DNA of 64,000 nucleotides from Halobacteriovorax sp. DA5 (lineage in GTDB: Bacteria > Bdellovibrionota > Bacteriovoracia > Bacteriovoracales > Bacteriovoracaceae): the NCBI RefSeq assembly GCF_002903145.1, contig NZ_PPDJ01000003.1, positions 186,001-250,000 on the forward strand. Reading direction: 5' to 3'. The position numbers and the translations under genes were made by a program. This document shows, piece after piece, positions 33,874 through 42,380 of the stretch (the stretch's first letter is position 1; every line of letters starts with the position of its first letter). The notes under the pieces are model-generated. The model was not told where the DNA came from and searched no databases. It saw nothing but the letters and a program-made list of their open reading frames with translations.

Positions 33874-33900
33874 AGAAGCCTCCCTTAGGGAGGCTTTCTT
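33874..33900 (+). terminator. Rho-independent terminator after HU
   Basis: AAGCCTCCC-TTA-GGGAGGCTTTCTTATTT with a 9-bp stem; the T-run is broken by one C. Confidence 0.85.
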
Positions 33901-33939
33901 ATTTCTAGAGGCATATTTTGCCTATCACACCCTGTCAGC

Positions 33940-33964
33940 GTCAAAAAAACGTCGACATTTTGAC
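33940..33964. promoter_or_regulatory. Inverted repeat upstream of the flagellar operon
   Basis: GTCAAAA (33940-33946) and TTTTGAC (33958-33964) form a 7-bp inverted repeat around ACGTCGACA, about 85 bases upstream of the operon -35 box. It could be an operator; no regulator is identified. Confidence 0.35.
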
Positions 33965-34046
33965 ACCACCACTTTTTTACATTTCTCATAAAGTCTTAAA
34001 ATTGCAAAATTAATGGGCAGAATCTTCCGGAACATACTTTACTATC

Positions 34047-34075
34047 TTGTAGAAAATGGCCGCTAGATGTATAAT
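34047..34075 (+). promoter_or_regulatory. Sigma-70-type promoter of the fliL operon
   Basis: TTGTAG (34047-34052), a 17-base spacer and a perfect TATAAT (34070-34075) lie 62 bases before the fliL ATG. Start of transcription is expected near 34082. There is no sigma-54 GG-N10-GC element in the same stretch. Confidence 0.7.
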
Positions 34076-34137
34076 TTTTGACGAGGCACAGTTTTTAAAG
34101 GAATTTTTTTCTGTGTGAAGTAAAGGATTTATAGATT

Positions 34138-34671
34138 ATGGCAGATGGAAGTGCTGACAATTCATATCAAGGAAGTGGAAAGAACCCTCTACTAACAGTA
34201 GCTCTACTACTGAATATCGTATTAATGGGTGTTATCGCTTACTTTCAATACCAAACTCATTTAAAGATTTCACAGCAATCGTCTGTGGAAGATATTGTTA
34301 AGGCCCAAATGGCCGAACAATCTCAAGATAAAGATGTTGTAACTACTGGTGAAGCACAAGAAGAGGAAGGAAAGTTATTTCCACTTGATAGCTTTACGGC
34401 CAACCTTGCACAAGGCGATGGGCCACAACGATACATTAGATTAAATGCTGTTCTTAAACTATCGCTTAATGCGAAAGAAGAGGAATACAAAGCAAGAAAG
34501 CCTCAAATTAGGGATTCAATCATTAGTATTTTGAACTCTAAGAGGCCAAATGATCTTCTTAAAGTACAAGGTAAGGAATACCTTAAAGAAGAGATCAAAT
34601 CAGCTATTAACTCTTATTTAGTTGATGGAAAAGTTTTAGATGTTTACTACGTTGGTTTCCAGATCAACTAG
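34138..34671 (+). CDS. fliL: Flagellar basal body-associated protein FliL
   Basis: The 177-residue protein has one membrane helix near the N-terminus (NPLLTVALLLNIVLMGVIAYF) and a periplasmic domain with PLDSFTANLAQGDGPQRYIRLNAVLKLS, typical of FliL, ending RPNDLLKVQGKEYLKEEIKSAINSYL and VYYVGFQIN. FliL sits around the stator in the periplasm and modulates motor torque. First gene of the operon; its promoter lies just upstream. The gap to fliM is 67 bases, containing the fliM ribosome binding site. Confidence 0.93.
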   Translation: MADGSADNSYQGSGKNPLLTVALLLNIVLMGVIAYFQYQTHLKISQQSSVEDIVKAQMAEQSQDKDVVTTGEAQEEEGKLFPLDSFTANLAQGDGPQRYIRLNAVLKLSLNAKEEEYKARKPQIRDSIISILNSKRPNDLLKVQGKEYLKEEIKSAINSYLVDGKVLDVYYVGFQIN

Positions 34672-34738
34672 TTAATATAAAGTTTTAAGTTTAATTTTTG
34701 GCAGGATGCCAAGATCATCAAATCCTAGGAGGGGAACG

Positions 34739-35761
34739 ATGGCACAGGTTTTAAGTCAAGACGAAGTCGACGCTCTATTAAACGCTGTTAACGATGGTGA
34801 CGCAGATGATTTTCTAGGTGAAGGTGGAGATTTCGATGATGAAGCTGAAGACGAAAATATTCAGCCCTATGACTTAACTAATCAAGACCGAGTCATTCGT
34901 GGGCGAATGCCTATTCTTGAAATCATCTACGAAAGATTCATTCGTTCATTTCGTGTATCACTTTCAAACTCTCTAAGAAAGATCTCGACTATTTCGATGA
35001 TCTCAACAGATCTTTTAAAGTTTGGTGAGTTTGTAAACACACTTCCGATTCCTTCGTGTATGTGTATCATGAAATTTAACGAGCTAAGAGGTCCGGCACT
35101 ATTAGTATTCGAATCAAAACTTGCTTATGCAATCATCGATTCTTACTTTGGTGGAACAGATCGTCCTTTCACAAAAATTGAAGGAAAAGAATTTACAGCG
35201 ATTGAACTATCTTTCATGAGAAAGGTTATGGATATGGCCATTGCTGACCTTGAGGAAGCATGGGCACAAGTTCACCGTATTGATGCACAATACGTAAGAA
35301 CTGAAATTAACTCACAATTCGTTGGTGTTGTTCCTCCATCAGATGTAATCATCGCAACAACTTTAGAAGTTGAATTCGAATCTGCTTCAGGAACAATTAT
35401 GATCGTGGTTCCATACTCAACTATTGAGCCGATCAAGCAAAAACTTTCTTCAAATTACCAAACTGATAATGATATGGCCGATAGTATTTGGACAAGTGCT
35501 ATGAATGAGCACATCAAAGATACTAAAGCCGAAATCGTTGTAAAACTTGGTGAAGCAGAGATGACTGTAGGAGACCTGCTTACTCTTCAAACTGGAGATA
35601 TTATCCCTTTAAATCAAGAAGCTTCAAGTGAAGTAAAGGGAGCAATACAAGGTGTTGAGAAGTTAAGGTGTTTAATTGGTACATATAAAGGAAACAGAGC
35701 GGTGCAAGTTACACATGTTGATAAGACACCTAAAGTTTCTATGGATATTGATGTCGAATAA
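34739..35761 (+). CDS. fliM: Flagellar motor switch protein FliM
   Basis: The 340-residue protein starts MAQVLSQDEVDALLNAVNDG, the N-terminal CheY-P-binding peptide (LSQDEVDALL). Then comes the middle domain (LRGPALLVFESKLAYAIIDSYFGGTDRP, with the GGXG-like FGGT motif) and the C-terminal SpoA domain (VKLGEAEMTVGDLLTLQTGDIIPL). I start at ATG 34739, which follows AGGAGGGGAAC; an upstream frame adds 11 residues that have no ribosome binding site. Forms the C-ring with FliN and FliG. The intact N-terminal peptide means CheY control is likely. Confidence 0.95.
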   Translation: MAQVLSQDEVDALLNAVNDGDADDFLGEGGDFDDEAEDENIQPYDLTNQDRVIRGRMPILEIIYERFIRSFRVSLSNSLRKISTISMISTDLLKFGEFVNTLPIPSCMCIMKFNELRGPALLVFESKLAYAIIDSYFGGTDRPFTKIEGKEFTAIELSFMRKVMDMAIADLEEAWAQVHRIDAQYVRTEINSQFVGVVPPSDVIIATTLEVEFESASGTIMIVVPYSTIEPIKQKLSSNYQTDNDMADSIWTSAMNEHIKDTKAEIVVKLGEAEMTVGDLLTLQTGDIIPLNQEASSEVKGAIQGVEKLRCLIGTYKGNRAVQVTHVDKTPKVSMDIDVE

Positions 35762-35776
35762 TTAAGGGAGATATAG

Positions 35777-36157
35777 ATGAGTGATCAAACAGAACTAAAT
35801 AACCAAACACAAGGGCTTGAAAATTTCAATACTATGGAAGTTGAAAAACTTGCAGATGAAATCAGAGCTGGTGATGATGCAATCAATAAACTTAAGGTTC
35901 AAAACCTAGATTTTATCTTAGATATTCCTCTAAAGGTAACAGTTGAACTAGGTAGAACAGAAGTAATTATTAAAGACCTTCTTCAACTAGGACAAGGTTC
36001 GGTACTAGAACTTGATAAATTAGCTGGTGAGCCTCTAGAAATCCTAGTTAATGGAAAGTTAGTAGCAAAAGGTGAAGTTGTTGTTGTAAACGAAAAATTT
36101 GGTATTCGTTTAACAGATATCATTTCACCAATCGAGAGAATTGAAAATCTAAAGTAG
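35777..36157 (+). CDS. fliN: Flagellar motor switch protein FliN
   Basis: The 126-residue protein has a SpoA domain: [74 protein letters not shown]. This is the FliN consensus. The N-terminal 45 residues are acidic and variable. AGGGAGAT precedes the ATG. It forms the bottom of the C-ring with FliM, and docks the export sorting platform. The gap to fliO is 22 bases. Confidence 0.95.
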   Translation: MSDQTELNNQTQGLENFNTMEVEKLADEIRAGDDAINKLKVQNLDFILDIPLKVTVELGRTEVIIKDLLQLGQGSVLELDKLAGEPLEILVNGKLVAKGEVVVVNEKFGIRLTDIISPIERIENLK

Positions 36158-36179
36158 TAGAAAAACGTAGGAACTAATT

Positions 36180-37349
36180 ATGGCCAGACAACTTAAATTA
36201 TTATTTTTAGCACTTTCACTTATTACGACGAATGCATTTGCTAGAGTTGAAGTAGGGAAGGTTAAGTTAACTAAAAATGGTTCAACAGGAGTTGTTACTG
36301 TTGGATTAAAAGGGAAGTTTGATACTACTCCTGAGTTAACAATTAAGGATGATATTATTCAAATTGCTCTTCAAGATGCAATCGTATGGCCAAAGATTGA
36401 GAAACAAGTATCTGTTAATGAAAAATTTGATACGAAGCTTCTAGCTTATCAATTTACTAAAGATGTTGCTCGAGTTCGTGCAATTCTCCCGTACGATATC
36501 AAGGGTAATGAAGATAAGGTAAGTTTAGAAGTAAGTGATAATGAAATTAAAATGTACTTTCCAATCACAACAAATAAAAAAGAAGTTGCAGTGACTAAAG
36601 CAGCTCCAGTTAAGAAAGCTCCTGTAAAGCAAAAGAGTGCAGAAGCTTATGATGAAAGCTACCTTGCAAAACTACTTAAAGATAAAGAAGAAGTATCAAA
36701 AAATAATAATAAGAATAACGTAAAGCTTGAAAAGACTAGTGAGTCTTTACTTGCTCTTGCCAAAGAGAAGAATGAGCAGATTGAAGATACTGTTAGCAAT
36801 CTTTCTTCAGGTGTTGAAAAAGGTGGATTTCAGATGTCGACTTATATTTTTAAATTTATCGGCTTTTTTGCTCTATTTGCTGCAGGGATTTTCTTTTTAA
36901 TGAACTTCTTTAGAAAGGGAATGTTAAAGAAGGGTGGATTAGGACTTTTCTCAAATGCAAAAATGGTTGAAGTTTTATCGACAACTTATCTTGCACCGAA
37001 AAGAAGCCTTCTTGTTGTTAGAGTACAAAAGCAAGTCTTTCTAATGGCACAATCTGAAAAAGGGATGGATTTCTTAACTGAAATTAAAGATACAACTGAG
37101 TTCTTTAAAGAAGGTGAGAAAGCGTTAACTGGATCTAACTTTGATACTAATTTAGATACTGCTAATTCAGGTTCTAAGGAATTTAAATTAAAAGAAGTTG
37201 CTATGAATATGAAAGAGGCGAGTAACTCGACGACTTCATCACAACAAGATATTTTAAATAGCCTTGCAGGGCAAGCAACTCAAGAAGAGAAAGTTAGCTT
37301 AACTGCTCAAATTAAGAAAAAAGTAAAAGACATGAAGTCTTTACAATAA
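36180..37349 (+). CDS. fliO: FliO with an extra periplasmic domain
   Basis: The 389-residue protein is much longer than typical FliO (about 100-150). Residues 1-22 are a signal-like segment, 23-125 a beta-rich domain (VEVGKVKLTKNGSTGVVTVGLKGKF...), followed by a Lys/Glu-rich linker. The FliO core is a membrane helix (FIGFFALFAAGIFFLMNFF, about 222-242) and MVEVLSTTYLAPKRSLLVVRVQKQVFLMAQSEKGMDFL, close to the FliO consensus. FliO assists assembly of the FliP ring. The N-terminal domain resembles AMIN-like wall-binding folds and would lie in the periplasm. Identification rests on the core and the position before fliP. Confidence 0.82.
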   Translation: MARQLKLLFLALSLITTNAFARVEVGKVKLTKNGSTGVVTVGLKGKFDTTPELTIKDDIIQIALQDAIVWPKIEKQVSVNEKFDTKLLAYQFTKDVARVRAILPYDIKGNEDKVSLEVSDNEIKMYFPITTNKKEVAVTKAAPVKKAPVKQKSAEAYDESYLAKLLKDKEEVSKNNNKNNVKLEKTSESLLALAKEKNEQIEDTVSNLSSGVEKGGFQMSTYIFKFIGFFALFAAGIFFLMNFFRKGMLKKGGLGLFSNAKMVEVLSTTYLAPKRSLLVVRVQKQVFLMAQSEKGMDFLTEIKDTTEFFKEGEKALTGSNFDTNLDTANSGSKEFKLKEVAMNMKEASNSTTSSQQDILNSLAGQATQEEKVSLTAQIKKKVKDMKSLQ

Positions 37350-37380
37350 TTTTATTAAAAATAATTCAATAGGAAGTTGG

Positions 37381-38130
37381 ATGAAGAATTTTTTAAGAGC
37401 ATTATTAATATTTAGTATTGGGGGATGGCTAAGTACGATCTTTGCTCAACAATCAACTAACCTGGGACTTCCAGGTCTTTCTGTTAATTTCGGACAGGGT
37501 GTTGATCTCGTTGATACTATCGAACTAACTATTCTTTTTACAGTACTAACTCTTGCACCGGCGGTTTTAATTCTTTGTACATGTTTTACAAGAATTATCG
37601 TTGTTCTATCATTCATGAGACAAGCAATTGGTACGCAAAGTATGCCACCAAATCAACTTCTAATCGGTTTTGCACTCTTTCTTTCTGTATTTGTTATGCA
37701 GCCAACGGGAGAAGAGATTTATGCAACAGCTGTAAAACCTTATATGGATAAGAAAATTACGACAACTCTAGCAGTCGATCGCATTGAAGGTTCTCTGAGA
37801 AAGTTTATGAACAAGCAAGTTCGTAAAGCTGATATAGGTCTTTTCTACGATGTAACTAGTCGTCAGGCACCTCAGTCAATTGATGATGTTCCAATTCATT
37901 TTTTAATTCCTGCTTTTATTATTTCAGAGTTAAAGACAGCATTTCAAATTGGATTCTTACTATATATTCCATTTCTTATTTTAGATATGGTTGTGGCTTC
38001 AGTTTTAATGGCCATGGGGATGATGATGCTTCCTCCGGTAGTTATTTCTCTGCCTTTTAAATTATTACTATTTGTTCTTGTGGACGGTTGGCAACTTGTT
38101 ACTGGATCACTTTTACGTTCATTTAATTAG
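37381..38130 (+). CDS. fliP: Flagellar export gate protein FliP
   Basis: The 249-residue protein has a signal sequence and the FliP family core: LVDTIELTILFTVLTLAPAVLILCTCFTRIIVVLSFMRQAIGTQSMPPNQLLIGFALFLSVFVM and later VPIHFLIPAFIISELKTAFQIGFLLYIPFLILDMVVASVLMAMGMMMLPPVVISLPFKLLLFVLVDGW, the well-known C-terminal signature. FliP forms a pentamer in the FliPQR gate. Length and motif order are typical. AGGAAGT precedes the ATG. Confidence 0.96.
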   Translation: MKNFLRALLIFSIGGWLSTIFAQQSTNLGLPGLSVNFGQGVDLVDTIELTILFTVLTLAPAVLILCTCFTRIIVVLSFMRQAIGTQSMPPNQLLIGFALFLSVFVMQPTGEEIYATAVKPYMDKKITTTLAVDRIEGSLRKFMNKQVRKADIGLFYDVTSRQAPQSIDDVPIHFLIPAFIISELKTAFQIGFLLYIPFLILDMVVASVLMAMGMMMLPPVVISLPFKLLLFVLVDGWQLVTGSLLRSFN

Positions 38131-38138
38131 GAGTAGTC

Positions 38139-38408
38139 ATGGACTTTTTTTCTGACATCGCAAGACAAGCAATCACAATTGGACTAATGATTTCAGCACC
38201 AATGTTAGCAGGTGCACTTATTATGGGTATCTTAGTTTCAATTTTCCAAGCGGTTACTCAAATCAATGAGCAAACACTTTCATTTATCCCTAAGATTTTA
38301 GTTATTGTTGGAGCTCTTGTTCTAACTGCTCCGTGGATGACGGATCAGTTAACAACTTTTACAAAAGATTTAATTATTTCAATTCCTAGTCTTGTTACTG
38401 GAAGGTAG
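38139..38408 (+). CDS. fliQ: Flagellar export gate protein FliQ
   Basis: The 89-residue protein has two hydrophobic helices (residues about 14-36 and 49-70) and the text ARQAITIGLMISAPMLAGALIMGILVSIFQAVTQINEQTLSFIPKILVIVGALV, matching FliQ. Four copies complete the FliPQR complex. Eight bases follow fliP, with AGGAG before the ATG. Confidence 0.96.
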   Translation: MDFFSDIARQAITIGLMISAPMLAGALIMGILVSIFQAVTQINEQTLSFIPKILVIVGALVLTAPWMTDQLTTFTKDLIISIPSLVTGR

Positions 38409-38418
38409 GCGAAATTAG

Positions 38419-39195
38419 ATGACAATTCAAATTACTGACATTGTCCCAATCATTGCGTTCTGGTTAATTTTTACCAGATTGCTGGCCATTAATTTTCAAC
38501 TACCTATTTATGATAACTTACCAATCCCAATGATTGTTAAGATCTTATCGACACTAGTCATGAGCTTTTGCTTCTACCCATATATCCAAGGAGAAGTAAT
38601 CAAAGACATCATGTATGTAGGTAAGGACCAGTTCTGGGCGCTAACTATTATTTACACACTTATTGGATTGGTAATCGGATATTTGGTAAAATCAATTATG
38701 GGTATCTTCCTGTCAGCAGGTAGTATTATTACCCAGCAAATTGGATTTGCGGCCATTCGCTACTTCGATCCATCTTCGGGTCAGCAAGTAGGTCCTTTCG
38801 AAAGGCTAATACAATGGACTGTTCTCGTTATGGTTGTTTCTTCAGGTGCTTTACTACCAATGTTTAAAGGGATTTTTGAATCTTTTTATACAATTCATAT
38901 TTATGATTTTGGTGTATTTGCGAAGTCACATATCTTCTATATCGAAGCATTCAAATCAATTTTTATTGCTGCAATTATGCTGGCAACACCATTAATTTTT
39001 ACAAATATGCTCATCAGTACGGTTCTAGGAATTATTGCTCGTACTGTTCCACAAATGAATATCATTATGGTTAGCTTTGTCGTCAATATTGGACTAGGTC
39101 TACTCGTATTTACGGCAACAAGCGATGAGTTCTTTCAAGTAGCATTTAGAATGTATACTGAAAGACTTGGCGAGTGGTTTAACTTTATACTTTAA
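38419..39195 (+). CDS. fliR: Flagellar export gate protein FliR
   Basis: The 258-residue protein has about six membrane helices. Conserved text includes FWLIFTRLLAINFQLPIYDN and the QQIGFAAIRYFDPSSGQQVGPFERLIQWTVLV region with the second half TVLGIIARTVPQMNIIMVSFVVNIGLGLLVF, the FliR signature (PQMN). It completes the export gate. It sits between fliQ and flhB, as in most flagellar operons. Confidence 0.95.
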   Translation: MTIQITDIVPIIAFWLIFTRLLAINFQLPIYDNLPIPMIVKILSTLVMSFCFYPYIQGEVIKDIMYVGKDQFWALTIIYTLIGLVIGYLVKSIMGIFLSAGSIITQQIGFAAIRYFDPSSGQQVGPFERLIQWTVLVMVVSSGALLPMFKGIFESFYTIHIYDFGVFAKSHIFYIEAFKSIFIAAIMLATPLIFTNMLISTVLGIIARTVPQMNIIMVSFVVNIGLGLLVFTATSDEFFQVAFRMYTERLGEWFNFIL

Positions 39196-39206
39196 AGGGG
39201 TAAGTC

Positions 39207-40283
39207 GTGGCCGAAGATACAGATCAGGAAAAAACGGAAGATCCTTCCCAGCATCGAATTGACGAATCGAGAAGAAAGGGTGAGGTCGCATCCTCAAAAG
39301 AACTAACAAGTGTGTTAGTGCTGGCCGCCTGTATCATGACATTAGGTCTTTCACTTCTTTTTATATATCAAGAAATGGAAGAGTTCATTAGATGGATTAT
39401 GCATCTTGATCCAGCAACGGCATTTACAGAAAAATCGCTTAAGACCATTGCAAATAAAACGGCTACAACAGCTCTTATTTGTGCAGCACCTGTTTGTATT
39501 GTTTCACTATGTGCTGGTATTATTGCAAACGTTGCTCAAATTGGTTTCATCTATGCGCCAGAAGTTCTTGAGTTTAAACCTGAAAGAATTGATCCAATCA
39601 AGGGAACTAAGAATTTGTTTTCAATGAAGGCAGTTGTTGAGGCAATTAAAGGTGTCTTCAAATTCATAATCGTTCTTGGAATTGTTTACTTATATATGAA
39701 AGACGATATTGCTCAATTTGTAGGATTTCTACATGTTGATTTCTTTCAGGCTTTTGTTATTGGTAAAGATATTCTAATTAAATTAGGTTTCTCAATTCTT
39801 GCAGGACTTGTTGTTGTTGCTGTAGGGGACTTTGCTTATCAAAAATATGCTCATAAGAAAAAACTTATGATGACAAAAGAAGAAGCCAAGCGTGAGTCTA
39901 AAGAGCAAGACGGTTCTCCTGAAGTTAAACAAAGAATTCGCCAAATCCAAAGAGAACAAGCGCAAAAAAGAATGCTTGCCGATATTCAAACAGCAGATGT
40001 TATTGTGACAAACCCAACTCACATTTCGATTGTTATCAAATATGATCAAGAGACTATGATCGCTCCAGGAATTGTTGGAAAGGGTGCTGATCACTTGGCC
40101 TTAAGAATTAGAGAAATTGCTAAAGAACATAATATTCCAATCGTAGAAAATGTTCCTTTAGCAAGAGCACTATATAAGTCAGTTAAAGTAGGGGAAGGAG
40201 TCCCTCGTACCTTATATAAAGCAGTAGCTGAAGTTTTAGCATTTGTTTATAAACTTAAGAAAAAGCAAAAAGCTATAAGTTAA
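39207..40283 (+). CDS. flhB: Flagellar export switch protein FlhB
   Basis: The 358-residue protein starts with GTG (MAEDTDQEKTEDPSQHRIDESRRKGEVASSKELTS, the standard FlhB beginning). Four membrane helices follow, then the cytoplasmic domain with the self-cleaving NPTH motif at N269-P270-T271-H272, the same numbering as the Salmonella protein. FlhB switches export from rod/hook to filament substrates after the N-P bond is cut. All parts are intact, including KGADHLALRIREIAKEHNIPIVENVPLARALYKSV. Confidence 0.96.
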   Translation: MAEDTDQEKTEDPSQHRIDESRRKGEVASSKELTSVLVLAACIMTLGLSLLFIYQEMEEFIRWIMHLDPATAFTEKSLKTIANKTATTALICAAPVCIVSLCAGIIANVAQIGFIYAPEVLEFKPERIDPIKGTKNLFSMKAVVEAIKGVFKFIIVLGIVYLYMKDDIAQFVGFLHVDFFQAFVIGKDILIKLGFSILAGLVVVAVGDFAYQKYAHKKKLMMTKEEAKRESKEQDGSPEVKQRIRQIQREQAQKRMLADIQTADVIVTNPTHISIVIKYDQETMIAPGIVGKGADHLALRIREIAKEHNIPIVENVPLARALYKSVKVGEGVPRTLYKAVAEVLAFVYKLKKKQKAIS

Positions 40284-40303
40284 TTAGAATTTAGGAATAT
40301 ATC

Positions 40304-42379
40304 ATGGATGATATCTTTAAAAGATTAAAAGTTTTAACAGAGAATTCAGATCTCGCGGTAGCAATAGGTATTCTAGCAGTTCTTGCTGTTATGATTATTC
40401 CTGTTCCTCCAGTCGTTCTTGATTTACTTTTAGCAATTACTTTATCATTCTCAATTATTATTTTATTAGTTTCTGTTTATACTAAGAAACCTCTAGATTT
40501 TTCTACTTTCCCAGCAGTTCTTCTTGTAACAACTCTTTTTAGACTTTCATTAAACGTTGCTTCAACTCGTAACATTCTTCTTCGTTCAGGAAGTGAGGGA
40601 ACAAGTGCTGCCGGTGAAATTATTAGAAGCTTCGGTGAATTCGTTGTTGAAGGTAACTTTGTTGTTGGGATTATCGTTTTTATCATTCTTGTTATTATTA
40701 ACTTCATGGTAATCACTAAAGGTGCTGGAAGGGTTGCTGAAGTTGGTGCGCGTTTCACTTTAGATGCGATGCCTGGTAAGCAGATGGCCATCGATGCTGA
40801 CTTAAATGCTGGTCTAATTAACGATGAGGATGCAAAAAGAAGACGTGCTGAAGTTGCTGAAGAAGCTGACTTTTACGGGTCGATGGATGGTGCTTCTAAA
40901 TTCGTACGAGGGGATGCCATTGCTGGTATTCTAATTACTGCTATTAATGTTATCGGTGGTATTATTGTTGGTGTTGGCCAATATAATATGAACTTTAGCC
41001 AAGCAGCTGAAACATACACTCTACTTACCGTCGGGGATGGTCTTGTTTCTCAAATTCCTGCTCTAATTATTTCAACTGCAGCCGGTATTATTGCTACAAG
41101 AAATACAAGTGAAGATAATCTTGGTGCTCAAATGAGTAAGCAATTTAAGCTTCACCCGAAAGCAGTTCTAATCGCAGGTTGTGTTCTTTTAATTTTTGCT
41201 ATGATTCCAGGACTTCCAAAATTACCTTTTATCACAGTTGGACTGGCGCTACTTTATGTTTCAAATAAAATGGAAAATCAAATTACTCAAGAGAAGCTTG
41301 CTGCTGAGACAGTTGTCGAAGATGAGAAGAAATCGACACCAGAATCACTTGAAGATCTACTTAATCTTGAACTTGTTGAACTTGAAGTTGGTTATGGACT
41401 AGTAAATCTTGTCGATTCATCTCAAAATGGTGATCTTCTTGAGCGTATTACTTATATGAGAAAACAATTTGCACTAGATTGGGGTGTAATTATCCCTTCT
41501 GTACGAATTAAGGACAATCTTGAGCTTGCTCCAGGTGGATATTCTCTAAAAATTAAAGGTGTTGAAGTTGCTCAAGGTGAACTTGTACCTGACCACTACC
41601 TTGCAATGGATCCAGGAAGTGTTATTGAACCAATTGATGGAATTGAAACAATTGAGCCAGTATTTGGTCTACCTGCTGTGTGGATTACTGAAGATCAGAA
41701 AGATGATGCTGGATTCAATGGTTATACTGTAGTGGATCTGTCAACTGTTCTGGCAACTCACTTAACTGAGATCCTGAGAACAAATCTACATGAATTATTT
41801 GGTCGTCAAGAACTTGTACGAGTTATGGATAATTTCAAAGAACACTATCCAAAAATTGTTTCTGATCTTGTTCCTGAGATTCTACCTCTTGGTGCCGTAT
41901 TAAAGGTTTTACAGAATCTTTTAAGGGAAAATGTTTCCATCAGAGACCTTCGTACGATATTAGAATCGCTTTCTGAGCATGGGGTTAGAATTAAGGATAC
42001 AGATCTTCTGACTGAAAATGTCAGACAATCGTTATACCGCACTATCACTGAGTCTATAAAGTCTGCCAATGGTGATTTGCCGATATTTACGTTAGATCGT
42101 AAAATAGAAGAACAGGTTGCTGGCAATCTCATACAAACAGAAAATGGTCAACAAGTTTCTTTAGACCCAAGAATTACCCAATCGATTTTGGCCAGTTTAA
42201 ATGAGAAAATAGAGGAGGCCACAAACATGGGAGAAAAGATGGTTGTTCTTTGCTCACCAGTTATTCGTGGACACTTTAAGAAATTGACAGAAAAATTCAT
42301 ACCAAACTTGATTGTAGTAAGTCATAATGAATTAAGTCCGGATGTGAATATTAGGTCACTTGGAACGGTGAGGTTATAG
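40304..42379 (+). CDS. flhA: Flagellar export protein FlhA
   Basis: The 691-residue protein has eight N-terminal membrane helices (residues about 15-320), with the FHIPEP motif region KPLDFSTFPAVLLVTTLFRLSLNVASTRNILL and GRVAEVGARFTLDAMPGKQMAIDADLNAGLI (FHIPEP signature). The cytoplasmic FlhAC domain ends TVLATHLTEILRTNLHELFGRQE...IRDLRTILESLSEHG. FlhA is the ion-coupled export motor and docks late chaperones. Typical length. It lies next to flhF, 1 base apart. Confidence 0.96.
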   Translation: MDDIFKRLKVLTENSDLAVAIGILAVLAVMIIPVPPVVLDLLLAITLSFSIIILLVSVYTKKPLDFSTFPAVLLVTTLFRLSLNVASTRNILLRSGSEGTSAAGEIIRSFGEFVVEGNFVVGIIVFIILVIINFMVITKGAGRVAEVGARFTLDAMPGKQMAIDADLNAGLINDEDAKRRRAEVAEEADFYGSMDGASKFVRGDAIAGILITAINVIGGIIVGVGQYNMNFSQAAETYTLLTVGDGLVSQIPALIISTAAGIIATRNTSEDNLGAQMSKQFKLHPKAVLIAGCVLLIFAMIPGLPKLPFITVGLALLYVSNKMENQITQEKLAAETVVEDEKKSTPESLEDLLNLELVELEVGYGLVNLVDSSQNGDLLERITYMRKQFALDWGVIIPSVRIKDNLELAPGGYSLKIKGVEVAQGELVPDHYLAMDPGSVIEPIDGIETIEPVFGLPAVWITEDQKDDAGFNGYTVVDLSTVLATHLTEILRTNLHELFGRQELVRVMDNFKEHYPKIVSDLVPEILPLGAVLKVLQNLLRENVSIRDLRTILESLSEHGVRIKDTDLLTENVRQSLYRTITESIKSANGDLPIFTLDRKIEEQVAGNLIQTENGQQVSLDPRITQSILASLNEKIEEATNMGEKMVVLCSPVIRGHFKKLTEKFIPNLIVVSHNELSPDVNIRSLGTVRL

Positions 42380-42380
42380 G

